A stretch of DNA of 60,655 nucleotides, taken from Actinomycetota bacterium. GTDB taxonomy: Bacteria > Actinomycetota > Actinomycetes > Streptosporangiales > Streptosporangiaceae. Below, piece by piece: positions 1 to 9,680 of this stretch; within the stretch, counting starts at the first letter, position 1, and each line of letters opens with the position of its first letter. Made by a program: the position numbers and the translations under genes. Location of the stretch: assembly GCA_027313705.1 (NCBI GenBank), contig DAHVDE010000036.1, forward strand, positions 1 through 60,655, given 5' to 3'. The notes below the pieces were generated by a model that saw only the letters and a program-made list of their open reading frames with translations, did no database searches and was not told the origin of the DNA.

Positions 1-1
1 G

Positions 2-1213
2 GCCGGAGCGACGCGGGCGGTGGCGGTACTCGTCGTGGCGACCCCTTGCCCGCTGATTCTGGCCGCGCCGGTGGCGATGGTCTCTGGCTTGTCGGTTTCT
101 GCCCGCCGCGGCGTGGTCGTCAAAGGCGGAGCCGTGCTCGAGCGACTGGCCCGCTGCACGACCCTGCTCTTCGACAAGACAGGCACGCTGACCGCCGGTC
201 ACCCTGAAGTGACTGTCGTGACGACGACAGGTGGCTGGCAGGCCAGCGACCTGCTCTGCCTGGCCGGGTCACTCGACCAGGAATCACGGCACGTGCTTGC
301 CGACGCCGTCGTCGCCGCAGCGCGTCAGCGCAACTGCCGCCTGACCCCGCCGCAGCAGGTAGCGGAGGTTCCAGGGCAGGGCATCAGCGGCCTGGTCGAC
401 GGTCACGAGGTGCGCCTGGGCAAGGCGACCTGGGCAGGGATTACCGGCACGCCCGACTGGGCAAAGTCGGCGCGCGACCGGGCCGACATCGAAGGCGCGA
501 GCACCGTGTTCGCCGGCGTCGACGGGAAGCCCGCCGGCGTGCTGGTGCTTGACGATCCGATCAGGCCGGATACCGGACGCACGATCGCGGCACTGCGTGC
601 TGGCGGAATCAACAGGATCGTCATGGTCACCGGGGACCGGCGCGAGGTCGCCGAGACCGTCGGCGCCAAGACCGGGGTCGATGAGGTACTCGCCGAACGG
701 ACGCCTGAAGGCAAGCTGGACGTCGTGCGGGCGGAGCACCAGCACGCTCCTACCATCATGGTCGGCGACGGCATCAACGACGCTCCGGCGCTCGCGCTCG
801 CCGACGTGGGAGTGGCGATGGGCGCACGGGGAGCGACAGCCGCCTCGGAGGCCGCAGACGCGGTGCTCACCGTCGACCGGCTTGACTGCCTGGGCGAGGC
901 GGCCACCGTGGCCCGCAGAACACGGCGTATCGCTACCCAGAGCGTGATCACGGGCATGGCGATGTCAGGAGCTGCCATGGCCGCGGCCGCCGCCGGGCTG
1001 CTGCCCGCCGTATGGGGCGCACTCCTGCAGGAACTCATCGACGTAATGGTCATACTCAACGCCTTGCGTGCGCTCAGGTTCACCGCCGACGAGGGCGAAA
1101 CCGCGGTTCAGGACGACCGGCACCGGGGTCAGGCAACCGGCGGCCAGGCTACTCGCCTGGCCAGTGCGGAGCTTGGCACCCCAGCCAGTCAGGTGGCCAG
1201 AAGGGATGCTTGA
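2..1213 (+). CDS. Heavy-metal P1B-type ATPase, C-terminal part (5' truncated by window)
   Basis: C-terminal two thirds of an inner-membrane metal-transporting P-type ATPase; the frame is open to the window edge, so the true start lies upstream. Seen: TPCPL metal-site motif of the transmembrane helix (nt 41-55), phosphorylation motif DKTGT (about nt 173-187), MVTGDR, and hinge motif GDGINDAPA (about nt 765-790), ending with the paired hydrophobic segment QELIDVMVILNALRAL. The TPC rather than CPC motif places it outside the classic Cu/Ag and Zn/Cd/Pb groups, so the metal cannot be assigned. The usual SEHPLA loop reads as SRHVLA. Stop codon is 8 bases before the maltokinase ATG. Confidence 0.9.
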   Translation, partial: AGATRAVAVLVVATPCPLILAAPVAMVSGLSVSARRGVVVKGGAVLERLARCTTLLFDKTGTLTAGHPEVTVVTTTGGWQASDLLCLAGSLDQESRHVLADAVVAAARQRNCRLTPPQQVAEVPGQGISGLVDGHEVRLGKATWAGITGTPDWAKSARDRADIEGASTVFAGVDGKPAGVLVLDDPIRPDTGRTIAALRAGGINRIVMVTGDRREVAETVGAKTGVDEVLAERTPEGKLDVVRAEHQHAPTIMVGDGINDAPALALADVGVAMGARGATAASEAADAVLTVDRLDCLGEAATVARRTRRIATQSVITGMAMSGAAMAAAAAGLLPAVWGALLQELIDVMVILNALRALRFTADEGETAVQDDRHRGQATGGQATRLASAELGTPASQVARRDA

Positions 1214-1221
1214 CTCTGTAG

Positions 1222-2541
1222 ATGGGGAATGGCTCGCTCGGCGAAATGCTTGCTGCGTGGCTGCCGACCCGCCGGTGGTTCGCCGGAAGCGGCGCGACCG
1301 TTCGCGAGATCGTGATCAGGTCAGATGTCAGGCTGGCCGATGGCGATCCGGAATTGCGGCATTTGCTGGCCGACGCCAGCGTCGGCGATCATACGGTCAG
1401 TTATCAGATATTGCTCGGCCTGACTGCGCAATTGCCGCCGGAACTCGAACCTGCCAGGATCGGCGCCTGCGCGGATGGCCGGGTGGCCTACGACGGAACG
1501 ATGGACCCCGACCTTGCACTGGTCCTGCTGCAAGGCATCGCGGCGGGGCGCAGCGCCGGGCCGCTCACGTTCGCGAGCGAACCCGGCACGGTGATAGACG
1601 CCGCGCTCACCGCCAGGGCACTGCCCCCGCTGCAGAGCAACACGGCAATCGTGTTCGGCGACCGGGCGATCATGAAGGTGCTCCGCCGCCCTTTCGAGGG
1701 TCGCCACCCTGACCTGGAGATACCTGCCGCGCTCGCCAGTGCGGGATCGCGACTGGTAGCCGCGCCGCTCGGCTGGATCGAGACCGGCGACACGATCCTC
1801 GCGATCTTGTCGAGGTTCTACCCGCACGCGACCGACGCCTGGAAGCTGGCGATCGCCAGCCTGCACGCGCCTGAGGCTGACTTCGCCGCGCAGGCGAATT
1901 CGCTCGGCCAGGCCACGGCGAGATTGCACGCCGAACTGACCAGCGCCTTCGGCGCGAGCACCCTTCCTGCGCCCGGTCTCGACGAACTGACGGCCAACCT
2001 GACCGCCGAGTTCAACGCCGCCGCGAAGATCGTCACCGAACTTGCCAGTTACCGCGATGCCGTTCTGGCCAGTTACGCGGAGCTTGGCAGGCTCGGGACT
2101 CCTGTGCAGATTCAGCGGATACACGGGGACTATCACCTTGAGCAGGTCCTCGGCACAGAAGATGGCTGGGTGATACTCGATTTCGAAGGCGAGCCTTCTG
2201 TGCCGCTGGCCAGGCGGCGAGCGTTCGCGCCGCCGCTGCGCGATGTGGCAGGCATGTTGCGGTCGTTCGACTACGCGGCGCGGCACCAGGTGCTAGAGCA
2301 CCCAGAAGACGACAGGCTCAGGTCGATAGCACCTGGCTGGGTCGCCAGGTGCCAGGACGCGTTCAATGCTGGGTACGGGCAAGCAGGGGGGATAGATCCG
2401 AGGGAAAACGCGGTGCTGCTGCGCGCGCTGATACTCCAGAAGGCGGTGTACGAGGCGGTTTACGAGGCCAGGCACAGGCCACGCTGGCTGCCGATCCCGC
2501 TGCATGCGATCGCTTCGGCGGTAGACGGAGGCACGAGATGA
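1222..2541 (+). CDS. mak: Maltokinase (Mak/Pep2 type)
   Basis: ATP-dependent phosphorylation of maltose to maltose 1-phosphate in the cytosol, the donor precursor for GlgE-type alpha-glucan synthesis. The 439-residue length is normal. N-terminal [12 protein letters not shown] is the family cap signature; the kinase-like C lobe carries [10 protein letters not shown] (about residue 301, catalytic loop) and DFEGEP (about residue 320, metal-binding). Start ATG at 1222 is forced by an in-frame TAG three bases upstream. The stop overlaps the glgB start (ATGA), so the two are translationally coupled. TreS and GlgE, the usual partners upstream, are replaced here by a metal ATPase gene. Confidence 0.92.
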   Translation: MGNGSLGEMLAAWLPTRRWFAGSGATVREIVIRSDVRLADGDPELRHLLADASVGDHTVSYQILLGLTAQLPPELEPARIGACADGRVAYDGTMDPDLALVLLQGIAAGRSAGPLTFASEPGTVIDAALTARALPPLQSNTAIVFGDRAIMKVLRRPFEGRHPDLEIPAALASAGSRLVAAPLGWIETGDTILAILSRFYPHATDAWKLAIASLHAPEADFAAQANSLGQATARLHAELTSAFGASTLPAPGLDELTANLTAEFNAAAKIVTELASYRDAVLASYAELGRLGTPVQIQRIHGDYHLEQVLGTEDGWVILDFEGEPSVPLARRRAFAPPLRDVAGMLRSFDYAARHQVLEHPEDDRLRSIAPGWVARCQDAFNAGYGQAGGIDPRENAVLLRALILQKAVYEAVYEARHRPRWLPIPLHAIASAVDGGTR

Positions 2542-4811
2542 AGGCGACAGGTCAAGCTGATCCGGTCGGCCTCGACGAGATCAATGCGATCGTGGCAGGT
2601 CATCATCACGATCCTCATTCGGTGCTCGGAGCGCACCCTGGTCCTGGCGGCACCATCGTCCGGACGCTACGGCCGCTGGCATCATCGGTCGCCGTGGTGC
2701 TGCCTGACGGCACCAGGTACCCGATGGGGCACCTGCATGGCGGAGTGTTTTCCGTGCTCGTGCCCGCCGACCTGGCCGACGGCTACCACCTCGCGGTCAG
2801 GTACGCGGCGGACGGGCCGGAACTGGCCGGCGACGACCCGTACCGGCATCTGCCTACGCTCGGCGAGATGGACCTGCACCTGATCTCCGAGGGCAGGCAC
2901 GAAGAACTGTGGCGCGCGCTTGGCGCGAGGGTCAGCAAGGACGGCACGGGCACCTCGTTCGCGGTCTGGGCGCCCAGTGCCCGCGGCGTCAGGGTGATCG
3001 GCGATTTCAATCACTGGGACGGACGAGGGCACCCGATGCGCTCCCTTGGTTCCTCAGGGGTGTGGGAACTCTTCTTGCCAGGCATCGGCAGCGGCGCCGT
3101 CTACAAGTTCGAGATCTGCGGAAAGGACGGCAACTGGTACCGCAAGGCTGACCCGATGGCGAGGTACGCGGAAACGCCTCCCGCTACCGCCTCTGTTGTC
3201 TACGAATCCGCTTACCAGTGGGCCGATTCGACGTGGATGACCGGCAGGCATGACCGCGATCCGCTGACCGCCCCGATGAGCGTGTACGAGGTGCACCTCG
3301 GCTCGTGGCGCCCTGGCCTGCGCTACCGCGAGCTGGCGCAGGACCTGGTCGAGTACGTGCTCGACCGCGGGTTCACCCACGTGGAGTTCATGCCGGCCGC
3401 CGAGCATCCCTTCGGCGGTTCCTGGGGTTATCAGGTCACTTCTTATTACGCGCCATCGGCCAGATTCGGCGATCCTGACGACTTCAGGTACCTGGTCGAC
3501 CGGCTGCACCAGGCCGGGATCGGCGTGCTCGTCGACTGGGTGCCCGCGCACTTTCCCAAGGACTCCTGGGCACTCGCCAGGTTCGACGGCACGCCGCTTT
3601 ACGAGCATCCCGACCCTAGTCGCGGCGAGCACCCGGACTGGGGCACGCTGATCTTCGATTACGGCCGCCGTGAGGTACGCAATTTCCTTGTCGCCAACGC
3701 GGTGTACTGGCTGGAAGAATTCCACATCGACGGGCTTCGCGTGGACGCGGTGGCCTCCATGCTTTACCTGGACTACTCCAGAAGTCCTGGCCAGTGGACG
3801 CCGAACGTGCTCGGCGGCAGGGAGAACCTGGATGCGGTCTCCTTCCTCCAGGAAGTCAACGCCACCTGTTACAAGCGGGCCGGCGGCATCGTGATGATCG
3901 CCGAAGAGTCCACGGCATGGCCAGGGGTTACCAGGCCGGTGCATCTGGGCGGGCTAGGTTTCGGCCTGAAGTGGAACCTCGGCTGGATGCACGACACGCT
4001 GTCCTACCTCGGCCACGACCCGCTGTTCCGGCGTTATCACCACAACGAACTGACCTTCTCGATGATCTACGCCTACACAGAGAACTTCGTGCTCCCCTTG
4101 TCGCACGACGAGGTCGTGCACGGCAAGGGCTCGCTGCTCGGCAAGATCCCGGGTGATGACTGGAAGAAATTCGCCACGCTGCGGGCGCTCTACGGTTACA
4201 TGTGGGCCCACCCAGGCAAGCAACTGCTATTCATGGGCTCTGAGTTCGGCCAGCGCGGCGAGTGGTCGCAAGAGCAAGGACTCGACTGGGCGGCGTTGCT
4301 CGGCGAGAGCCACGTCGGCTTGCGGCGACTGGTCGACGACCTGAACGCCGCCTATCGCGGGCAGCCGGCGCTCTGGCAGCAGGACTTCGAGCCCGCCGGA
4401 TTCAGCTGGATCGATGCCAACGACGCATTCGGGAACGTGATCTCGTTCCTCAGGTTCGCGGCAGGTGCCCAGGTAGTCGCGTGCATCGTCAACTTCTCCG
4501 GCGAACCGCACTATGACTACCAGGTGGGATTGCCGAAGACCGGTCGCTGGCGGGAACTGGTCAACACCGACGCGACCGGCTACGGCGGCAGCGGAGCGGG
4601 CAACTACGGTTCCGTGCAGGCATCTGGCGAACCCTGGCACGGCCGCCCGGCCTCCGCCGTCCTGACCGTCCCGCCCCTCGCTACGCTCTGGCTGGTGCAC
4701 GAAGGAGATGAGGCCGAAGAGCCTGCGCCAGTGGCCGATACTCGGCTCATAGACGAGACCAGGCTTCTGGAGGCGCCACATGAACGAAGTGCCAGCCGCG
4801 ACGGCAGCTGA
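2538..4811 (+). CDS. glgB: 1,4-alpha-glucan branching enzyme
   Basis: Makes alpha-1,6 branches in glycogen or alpha-glucan. 757 residues: N-terminal extra beta domain and CBM48 ([16 protein letters not shown]), GH13 barrel and C-terminal beta domain. Catalytic set visible: nucleophile Asp403 in GLRVDAVAS, acid/base Glu456 in IAEEST, and third acid Asp524 in [12 protein letters not shown], at nearly the same numbering as the E. coli enzyme. Start ATG 2538 overlaps the maltokinase stop by four bases; a longer in-frame extension to 2349 is only maltokinase out of frame. Overlaps the next gene by 32 bases. Confidence 0.95.
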   Translation: MKATGQADPVGLDEINAIVAGHHHDPHSVLGAHPGPGGTIVRTLRPLASSVAVVLPDGTRYPMGHLHGGVFSVLVPADLADGYHLAVRYAADGPELAGDDPYRHLPTLGEMDLHLISEGRHEELWRALGARVSKDGTGTSFAVWAPSARGVRVIGDFNHWDGRGHPMRSLGSSGVWELFLPGIGSGAVYKFEICGKDGNWYRKADPMARYAETPPATASVVYESAYQWADSTWMTGRHDRDPLTAPMSVYEVHLGSWRPGLRYRELAQDLVEYVLDRGFTHVEFMPAAEHPFGGSWGYQVTSYYAPSARFGDPDDFRYLVDRLHQAGIGVLVDWVPAHFPKDSWALARFDGTPLYEHPDPSRGEHPDWGTLIFDYGRREVRNFLVANAVYWLEEFHIDGLRVDAVASMLYLDYSRSPGQWTPNVLGGRENLDAVSFLQEVNATCYKRAGGIVMIAEESTAWPGVTRPVHLGGLGFGLKWNLGWMHDTLSYLGHDPLFRRYHHNELTFSMIYAYTENFVLPLSHDEVVHGKGSLLGKIPGDDWKKFATLRALYGYMWAHPGKQLLFMGSEFGQRGEWSQEQGLDWAALLGESHVGLRRLVDDLNAAYRGQPALWQQDFEPAGFSWIDANDAFGNVISFLRFAAGAQVVACIVNFSGEPHYDYQVGLPKTGRWRELVNTDATGYGGSGAGNYGSVQASGEPWHGRPASAVLTVPPLATLWLVHEGDEAEEPAPVADTRLIDETRLLEAPHERSASRDGS

Positions 4812-5250
4812 GCATGAGCCTGCCGACGGGCCGATGTCACTGACCGGACTGGCCGACGACAGCCAAGCAAGCGTATTCGACCGGGCTCTCCAGTGGATCC
4901 CCAGGGTTCTTGCCAGCAAGCCGCATATCGTGCTGCTCATCCTGCTCGGCGTTTACCTGATCGCGCTGCCCTTGTTCGGCGTCATGGTGAGCCAGAAAGC
5001 GGAGCTGATCGGCGGCAACTACACCAACGTCACCTCAGATATCGGCGCCTGCATCGCCGCCGGAGGCACGTTGCACCTGATCAGGCAGAGCCGCAAGCGG
5101 GCCAAGATCGACAGGGAGCGCCTCAGGCTGCTGCAAGACATTCACAGCCTCTTGCACCACGTGCACAAGGACGCCGCGACAGAGCTTGGCCACGTGCTGC
5201 CAATGCCCCAGCAGCAGCCGCAAGCATCACCGCCAGCCGAAACGGACTAG
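4780..5250 (+). CDS. Small membrane protein of unknown function
   Basis: 156 residues, not recognised. A charged N terminus is followed by a clear membrane helix (about residues 48-70, [20 protein letters not shown]), a short loop [17 protein letters not shown] that may be a second weak membrane segment, a basic amphipathic stretch ([15 protein letters not shown]) and a Pro/Gln-rich tail. It begins 32 bases inside glgB in another frame, preceded by an AGGCTTCTGGAGG-type ribosome site, so it is likely co-translated with the glycogen genes. It is the last gene of this plus-strand run. No function is proposed. Confidence 0.65.
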   Translation: MNEVPAATAAEHEPADGPMSLTGLADDSQASVFDRALQWIPRVLASKPHIVLLILLGVYLIALPLFGVMVSQKAELIGGNYTNVTSDIGACIAAGGTLHLIRQSRKRAKIDRERLRLLQDIHSLLHHVHKDAATELGHVLPMPQQQPQASPPAETD

Positions 5251-5290
5251 CGCTGACCAGCAAATACCTGTTCTGCTCCGCCAGCAGGCA

Positions 5291-6163
5291 TCAGAGCAGG
5301 TCGAGCAGCCAGCGCGGTCCTGTTACCGCGGCGCCCGCGGCTTCGCACCTGGCACGGAGTTCCCTGTCGGCGGTGACGACAAGTCGCTGGCCCGCAGTCT
5401 GAGCGGCGATCGCGGCAATCTGATCATCGCCAGATCCGCTCGCCCGCACCACCAGCAGGCGCTTTCCTGCGTGCTGCGGGTCGGCGGCGGCCTTGGACGC
5501 GCCCTCGAGCACGACCACGAACTGCGGGAGCCAGCGCTCGATCGCGGGAACGGGCACCGCATCAGGCAGGCTGGTGACCCCTTGCCCGGCAAGTTCGGCA
5601 ATCTGGCCAAGCAGCCGCGCGGCGGCACCCGCACGATCACGCCACCACCCGTCGGGCCGCGACCCCATCACGTTGGCGAGATCCACGATCACGGTAAGCG
5701 GCATGAGCACCTCCCGCAGCGCAGCCCACTGCCCGGCGAAGCCCGGGTGCAGCCGCAGCGAGGCCACGTCGTCCACTGGCACCCAGGCCACCTGCTTGGT
5801 TTCCTCGCTGACGGCGAATGCGGTGACCGGCACGGGAGCGCTGGCGAGCACGGTGCGATACATCCAGCCGCCATGATCATCGGTGAGCACACCGTGCACA
5901 GCGACCGTCGCCGGATCAAGCGCGCATTCCTCCTTGGCTTCCCGCAAAGCGGCATGCAAATCGGTCTCATGGCTGTCCCTCGCACCGCCAGGCGGCCCCC
6001 ACGCTCCCCCGTGACTGCCCCACCAGCTTCGCTGCTGCAGCAGCACCCGGTGCCTGCCAGCCTGATCGGGCGCGGCGACCAGCAGGCCGGCCGCTCCGTG
6101 CCGGCCCCAGTGCCGGTGACCTAGGCCGCACCTGACCCAGCCGTTCCCGTCATGCGCCGTCAT
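5291..6163 (-). CDS. Nudix hydrolase fused to an NYN/PIN-like domain
   Basis: 290 residues. Residues 1-150 form a Nudix fold with the Nudix box starting at Gly60 (G-x5-E-x7-REAKEECAL), so hydrolysis of a nucleoside-diphosphate-linked substrate is expected. Residues from about 155 switch to an NYN/PIN-like nuclease-type domain: VIVDLANVMGS at its start, a GSGDDQIAAIA segment in the middle and VVTADRELRARC near the end, the usual order of acidic positions. The two-domain fusion suggests a nucleotide- or RNA-end-processing role, but the substrate is unknown. Monocistronic, convergent with the upstream membrane-protein gene and divergent from sppA. Confidence 0.8.
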   Translation of the reverse strand: MTAHDGNGWVRCGLGHRHWGRHGAAGLLVAAPDQAGRHRVLLQQRSWWGSHGGAWGPPGGARDSHETDLHAALREAKEECALDPATVAVHGVLTDDHGGWMYRTVLASAPVPVTAFAVSEETKQVAWVPVDDVASLRLHPGFAGQWAALREVLMPLTVIVDLANVMGSRPDGWWRDRAGAAARLLGQIAELAGQGVTSLPDAVPVPAIERWLPQFVVVLEGASKAAADPQHAGKRLLVVRASGSGDDQIAAIAAQTAGQRLVVTADRELRARCEAAGAAVTGPRWLLDLL

Positions 6164-6243
6164 CTCAGCCGACGATAGCCCACAAGCACGCCAAAGGGCA
6201 GCGCTGTGGCTCCTCGTCGGCCAGGCGTGATTAGGGTGGCTGT

Positions 6244-8082
6244 ATGGCAGGCACGAGCATCCAGAATTCGCTGATCAAGTTCTCCAGGCAGCGGAAGGCA
6301 CCGCTGATACTAGAACTCGACCTCACTGAAGGGCTCATGGAGGTCAGGCCGCCCGACCCGCTGGCGGCGGTCATGTCCAGGCACCAGCCGACCATCGCCG
6401 ACGTGGTTACCGGACTTCGGCTGGCCAGGGAGGACGACCGGGTCAAGGCGCTCGTGGTCAAGCTGGGCGGGCGGCCGATCGGGCTTGGCCTGGTCCAGGA
6501 ACTCAGGTCGGCGATCGGCCGGTTCCGCGCGGCAGGCAAGCCGACGTATGCGTGGGCGGAGACCTTCGGCGAGTTCGCGGCCGGCAACCTCCCCTACTAT
6601 CTCGCCACGGCGTTCGAGACGATCTACCTTCAGCCGTCAGGCGACCTCGGGCTCACCGGCCTCGCGGTGGAGCGGGTCTTCCTCAAAGGCACCCTTGACA
6701 AGCTTGGTGTCAGCTTCGAGGTGGGCGCCAGGCACGAATTCAAGAGCGCGGCCGAGCAACTGACCGAGCACGAGTTCTCCGCCCCGGCCAGGGAAGCTAC
6801 CAAGCGGATGGCAGAGTCGATCACCGAGCAACTCGCCAAGGCCGTCGCCGAGCGCGGCAAGCTGACAGAAGAACAGGCGGCCGCCCTGGTCAACGGGGGA
6901 CCTTACCTGGCTGGGCAGGCTCTTGAGGCGGGTCTAGTCGACGCGCTCGGCTACCGGGACGAGGTTTACGCCGCCGCGCGCAAGCGGGTCAGGACAACCG
7001 AGGAAACTTCCCTGCTCTACCTGCTCAGGTATCAGCGCCACCGTGAGCTTGGCAACCGGCTCAGGCAACTTCCCGCGCAGGGCCCGCGACCCGCACCTGG
7101 AATCGCTTTGATTCAGGCAGCCGGCATGATCAGGCGAGGACGTAACGGACGCGGCAGCCCGGTCGGCGGCGGCGCCATGCTTGGCTCGGACAGCATGACC
7201 GCGATGCTGCGCACCGCCGCAGCAGACCAGAATGTCAAGGCGGTGGTACTGCGGGTCAACAGTCCTGGCGGCTCTTACGTGGCTTCCGACTCGATCTGGC
7301 GCGAGGTCATCAGGACCCGCAACGCGGGCAAGCCAGTCGTGGTGTCGATGAGCGATGTGGCCGCCTCAGGCGGTTATTTCATCTCGATGGCCGCCGACGC
7401 GATCGTCGCCCAGCCAGGCACCGTCACCGGATCGATCGGCGTACTGACCGCGAAACCGGTGCTCAGGGAGGCGTTCGGCAAGATCGGCATCTCTACCGAC
7501 GCCGTAGTGCTCGGCAAGCACGCCGGCATGTTCTCGGCCTCGCACCCGTTCACCGCCGACGAGTGGCAGGTGGTAGATACCTGGCTTGATCATATCTACG
7601 CTGATTTCACCGGGAAGGTCGCGGCGGGCAGGCGCCTGTCGGCCGAGCGGGTGCACGAGATCGCGCGCGGCCGGGTCTGGACCGGCGCCGACGCACTTGA
7701 GATCGGCCTGGTCGACGAGCTCGGCGGCATCGAGGAAGCGACCGCCATCGCGAGGCGCCTGGCCGGCCTGCCGGCCAGCGCTCCGCTCGTCCATTACCCG
7801 AGACTCGGCCCTCTCGACCGCATCAGGCCAGCTAGTAACAGTGAGGATCGCCGGGCCTCGGTCAGTGCGGCACCTGGCACTCCGCTGACTGGCGTGGCGG
7901 GCGTCGCGGCCCTGACCGGCCCCGGCGGCCAGCTTGGCGCAGCTGCCGCCAGTGCCGCCGTGGCGGCCGCGCTGCTCGCCGAGCTGACCGAGAGCTGGGG
8001 ACCTGTCTGGCAGGCGGCAGTCAGCTGCGGGCTTCCTTCCGCCGGGCCGCTGCTACTCACCGGAAGCTGGACCTTCGCCTGA
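6244..8082 (+). CDS. sppA: Signal peptide peptidase SppA, 67K-like (S49 family)
   Basis: Double-repeat S49 serine protease of 612 residues. The Ser/Lys dyad is split over the two halves as in the E. coli enzyme: Lys167 in RHEFKSAAEQ (first repeat) and Ser375 in AASGGYF (second repeat), with GTVTGSIGV following. No N-terminal membrane anchor is visible, unlike E. coli SppA, so it may be cytosolic or peripheral; an Ala-rich hydrophobic stretch near residues 555-580 could associate with membrane. An extended tail of about 80 residues follows the second repeat. Stop overlaps the next ATG by one base. Confidence 0.92.
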   Translation: MAGTSIQNSLIKFSRQRKAPLILELDLTEGLMEVRPPDPLAAVMSRHQPTIADVVTGLRLAREDDRVKALVVKLGGRPIGLGLVQELRSAIGRFRAAGKPTYAWAETFGEFAAGNLPYYLATAFETIYLQPSGDLGLTGLAVERVFLKGTLDKLGVSFEVGARHEFKSAAEQLTEHEFSAPAREATKRMAESITEQLAKAVAERGKLTEEQAAALVNGGPYLAGQALEAGLVDALGYRDEVYAAARKRVRTTEETSLLYLLRYQRHRELGNRLRQLPAQGPRPAPGIALIQAAGMIRRGRNGRGSPVGGGAMLGSDSMTAMLRTAAADQNVKAVVLRVNSPGGSYVASDSIWREVIRTRNAGKPVVVSMSDVAASGGYFISMAADAIVAQPGTVTGSIGVLTAKPVLREAFGKIGISTDAVVLGKHAGMFSASHPFTADEWQVVDTWLDHIYADFTGKVAAGRRLSAERVHEIARGRVWTGADALEIGLVDELGGIEEATAIARRLAGLPASAPLVHYPRLGPLDRIRPASNSEDRRASVSAAPGTPLTGVAGVAALTGPGGQLGAAAASAAVAAALLAELTESWGPVWQAAVSCGLPSAGPLLLTGSWTFA

Positions 8083-8582
8083 TGACCGGCGACTCGGCGG
8101 CCGGCTACGAGTCCGCGCTCGGGCTGGTGGCCAGCGCGGTGACCTTGGTGACCATCGCGGACGACCGCGAGGACATCGGCGTGACGGTCAGCGCGTTCTG
8201 CCCCGTGTCGCTCAGGCCACCGCTGATCGGCGTATCGCTGATCGGCGGCTCTTACCCGGCTGAGCTGCTCGGCAGGCTCGACCGGTTCGCGGTCACGCTG
8301 CTCACGCCTGCTCAGCGGAAGCTGGCAGGACGGTTCGCCTCCAGTGGCAGGCCGGGGGCCAGGATCTTGCTTGACGATGTCCGCTGCCGTCGCGGCCAGC
8401 TATCTGGCGCCCTGATCCCCGAGGACGGGCTCACGGCATTCGAGTGCGAGGTCCGCGACCGGGTACCGGCCGGCGATCATCTGCTGGTGATCGCCGATGT
8501 GCTTTTTGTCGAATATGTGCGTGAATCAGGAGACCCGTTGATCAGGTTCGCCGGCGGCTACCCAGCGCTGGCCAAGGGATAG
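8082..8582 (+). CDS. Flavin reductase family protein
   Basis: 166-residue FMN-binding split-barrel protein of the type that reduces flavin with NAD(P)H for a partner monooxygenase. Seen: the early VASAVTLVTI strand, SAFCPVSLRPPLIGVSL (flavin phosphate-binding region), LAGRFASSG and a late GDHLLVIADV strand. It overlaps the sppA stop (TGATG), so it is coupled to that gene, and is followed after 27 bases by an acetyltransferase. No obvious monooxygenase partner lies in the window. Confidence 0.85.
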   Translation: MTGDSAAGYESALGLVASAVTLVTIADDREDIGVTVSAFCPVSLRPPLIGVSLIGGSYPAELLGRLDRFAVTLLTPAQRKLAGRFASSGRPGARILLDDVRCRRGQLSGALIPEDGLTAFECEVRDRVPAGDHLLVIADVLFVEYVRESGDPLIRFAGGYPALAKG

Positions 8583-8609
8583 ACCAAAGGACAGGCCAAG
8601 GGACAGGAA

Positions 8610-9116
8610 ATGCTGAGGTTGCGTCCGCTGCGGTCCGCCGACGAGCCGGCTTTCCTCGCGGCGCACGCGGCGCTTGCCGTCGAAGGACACATCTTCGGCG
8701 TCGGGTTCACCCCTGGCATGGCCTTCGACACCTACCTGAAAGCGCGGGAGGAACAGCGGTCAGGCCGGGCACTGCGCGGGCGGTTCGTGCCGAATACTTT
8801 CCTGGTCGCCGACGTGGCGGGCGAACTCGTCGGACGGGTGTCGATCAGGCATGAGCTGAACGACTTTCTGGCCGCAGAAGGCGGTCATATCGGCTATTGC
8901 GTGCTGCCCGCCTTCAGGCGGCGCGGCTACGCCAGGGAAATGCTGCGCCAGGCCCTGATAGTCGCGCGGGCGACAGGGATCGACCGGGTGCTGCTCACCT
9001 GCGAGTACGACAACATAGCTTCGATCAGGGTGATCGAGGCGTGCGGCGGGAAGCTTGACTCGATCATCGAGTTGAACAGCTTCCCCGGCGGCGTGCGGCG
9101 GTACTGGATCGACTAG
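8610..9116 (+). CDS. GNAT family N-acetyltransferase
   Basis: 168 residues, one GNAT domain. The acetyl-CoA-binding A motif is present as YCVLPAFRRRGYAREMLRQAL (in the R/Q-x-x-G-x-G/A position), preceded by the VGRVSIRHELND strand and followed by VLLTCEYDNIASIRVIEACGG, the typical RimJ/RimL-like B region. The substrate is not predictable. Probable third member of the sppA transcription unit; a run of three near-identical short AAGGGA-type segments lies just upstream of its ATG. Confidence 0.88.
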   Translation: MLRLRPLRSADEPAFLAAHAALAVEGHIFGVGFTPGMAFDTYLKAREEQRSGRALRGRFVPNTFLVADVAGELVGRVSIRHELNDFLAAEGGHIGYCVLPAFRRRGYAREMLRQALIVARATGIDRVLLTCEYDNIASIRVIEACGGKLDSIIELNSFPGGVRRYWID

Positions 9117-9129
9117 GCCGTAACCGAAG

Positions 9130-9629
9130 GCACCTTCAACGTCGTAGGAAAAGACGGCGAGGCTCAGTTTGCCTAGCCGGTCAAGCACAAGCTCATGCCA
9201 GGCCAACTCGGCCTCAAGGCGCAGCCTGGTGTGCTCGGCGACCAGTTCGCCGGCTGCCGTCCGCTCCGGCCAAGCGCGATCAGCCTGATGGTCAAACTGT
9301 GCGGCCTGCGCAGAAAGCGTCTTGATCCGGTCATCCAGGTAACCGCGGAGCGTGTCCTCGTCCAGATCATCTCTCATGGCCAGGGCCAGGTCGACAGGGT
9401 CGGGCCGCAGCCCGACGTCGGAGAGCGCCTCGCCGCGCAGTGCCTTGAGTTCCCGAAGACCCTCACCGGTGATCGCGTACACCGTGCGGGCGGGCAGGTT
9501 TCCTGACTGCTCGGTGCGCAGCGGCTCGATCAGCCCCTCCGCGGCGAGGCGGTGCAGCGCGTTGCAAAGCGAGCCAGGCCGCACGTCCGACCAGAGGTCG
9601 GCGCGGTCAATCCGCGCGTTCCTTCGCAA
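9130..9629 (-). pseudogene. Remnant of a PadR-family transcriptional regulator
   Basis: The minus strand encodes the second half of a PadR winged helix (DVRPGSLCNALHRLAAEGLIEP, then ARTVYAITGEGLRELKAL) and the PadR C-terminal helical domain to LDRLGKL. The first helix of the HTH, normally about 25 residues with an HGYEL motif, is missing: an in-frame TAG lies three codons before the only possible start (TTG at 9629). At the other end the frame runs on without a stop into the antisense of the acetyltransferase gene; a one-base shift near 9170 would give TGA at the expected end. Both ends therefore look broken. Confidence 0.6.
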
Positions 9630-9680
9630 ATTTGACTAGTCGCGCCGTGCGATCCGTAGCGCCGCCACCGGAGATGCCGG

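Noticed and set aside
2349-2537. Longer start for the branching enzyme
   Set aside because: The added residues are maltokinase sequence in another frame; ATG 2538 overlaps the maltokinase stop as expected for coupling.
8760-9129. C-terminal continuation of the PadR-like frame
   Set aside because: It is antisense to the acetyltransferase gene and has no PadR features.
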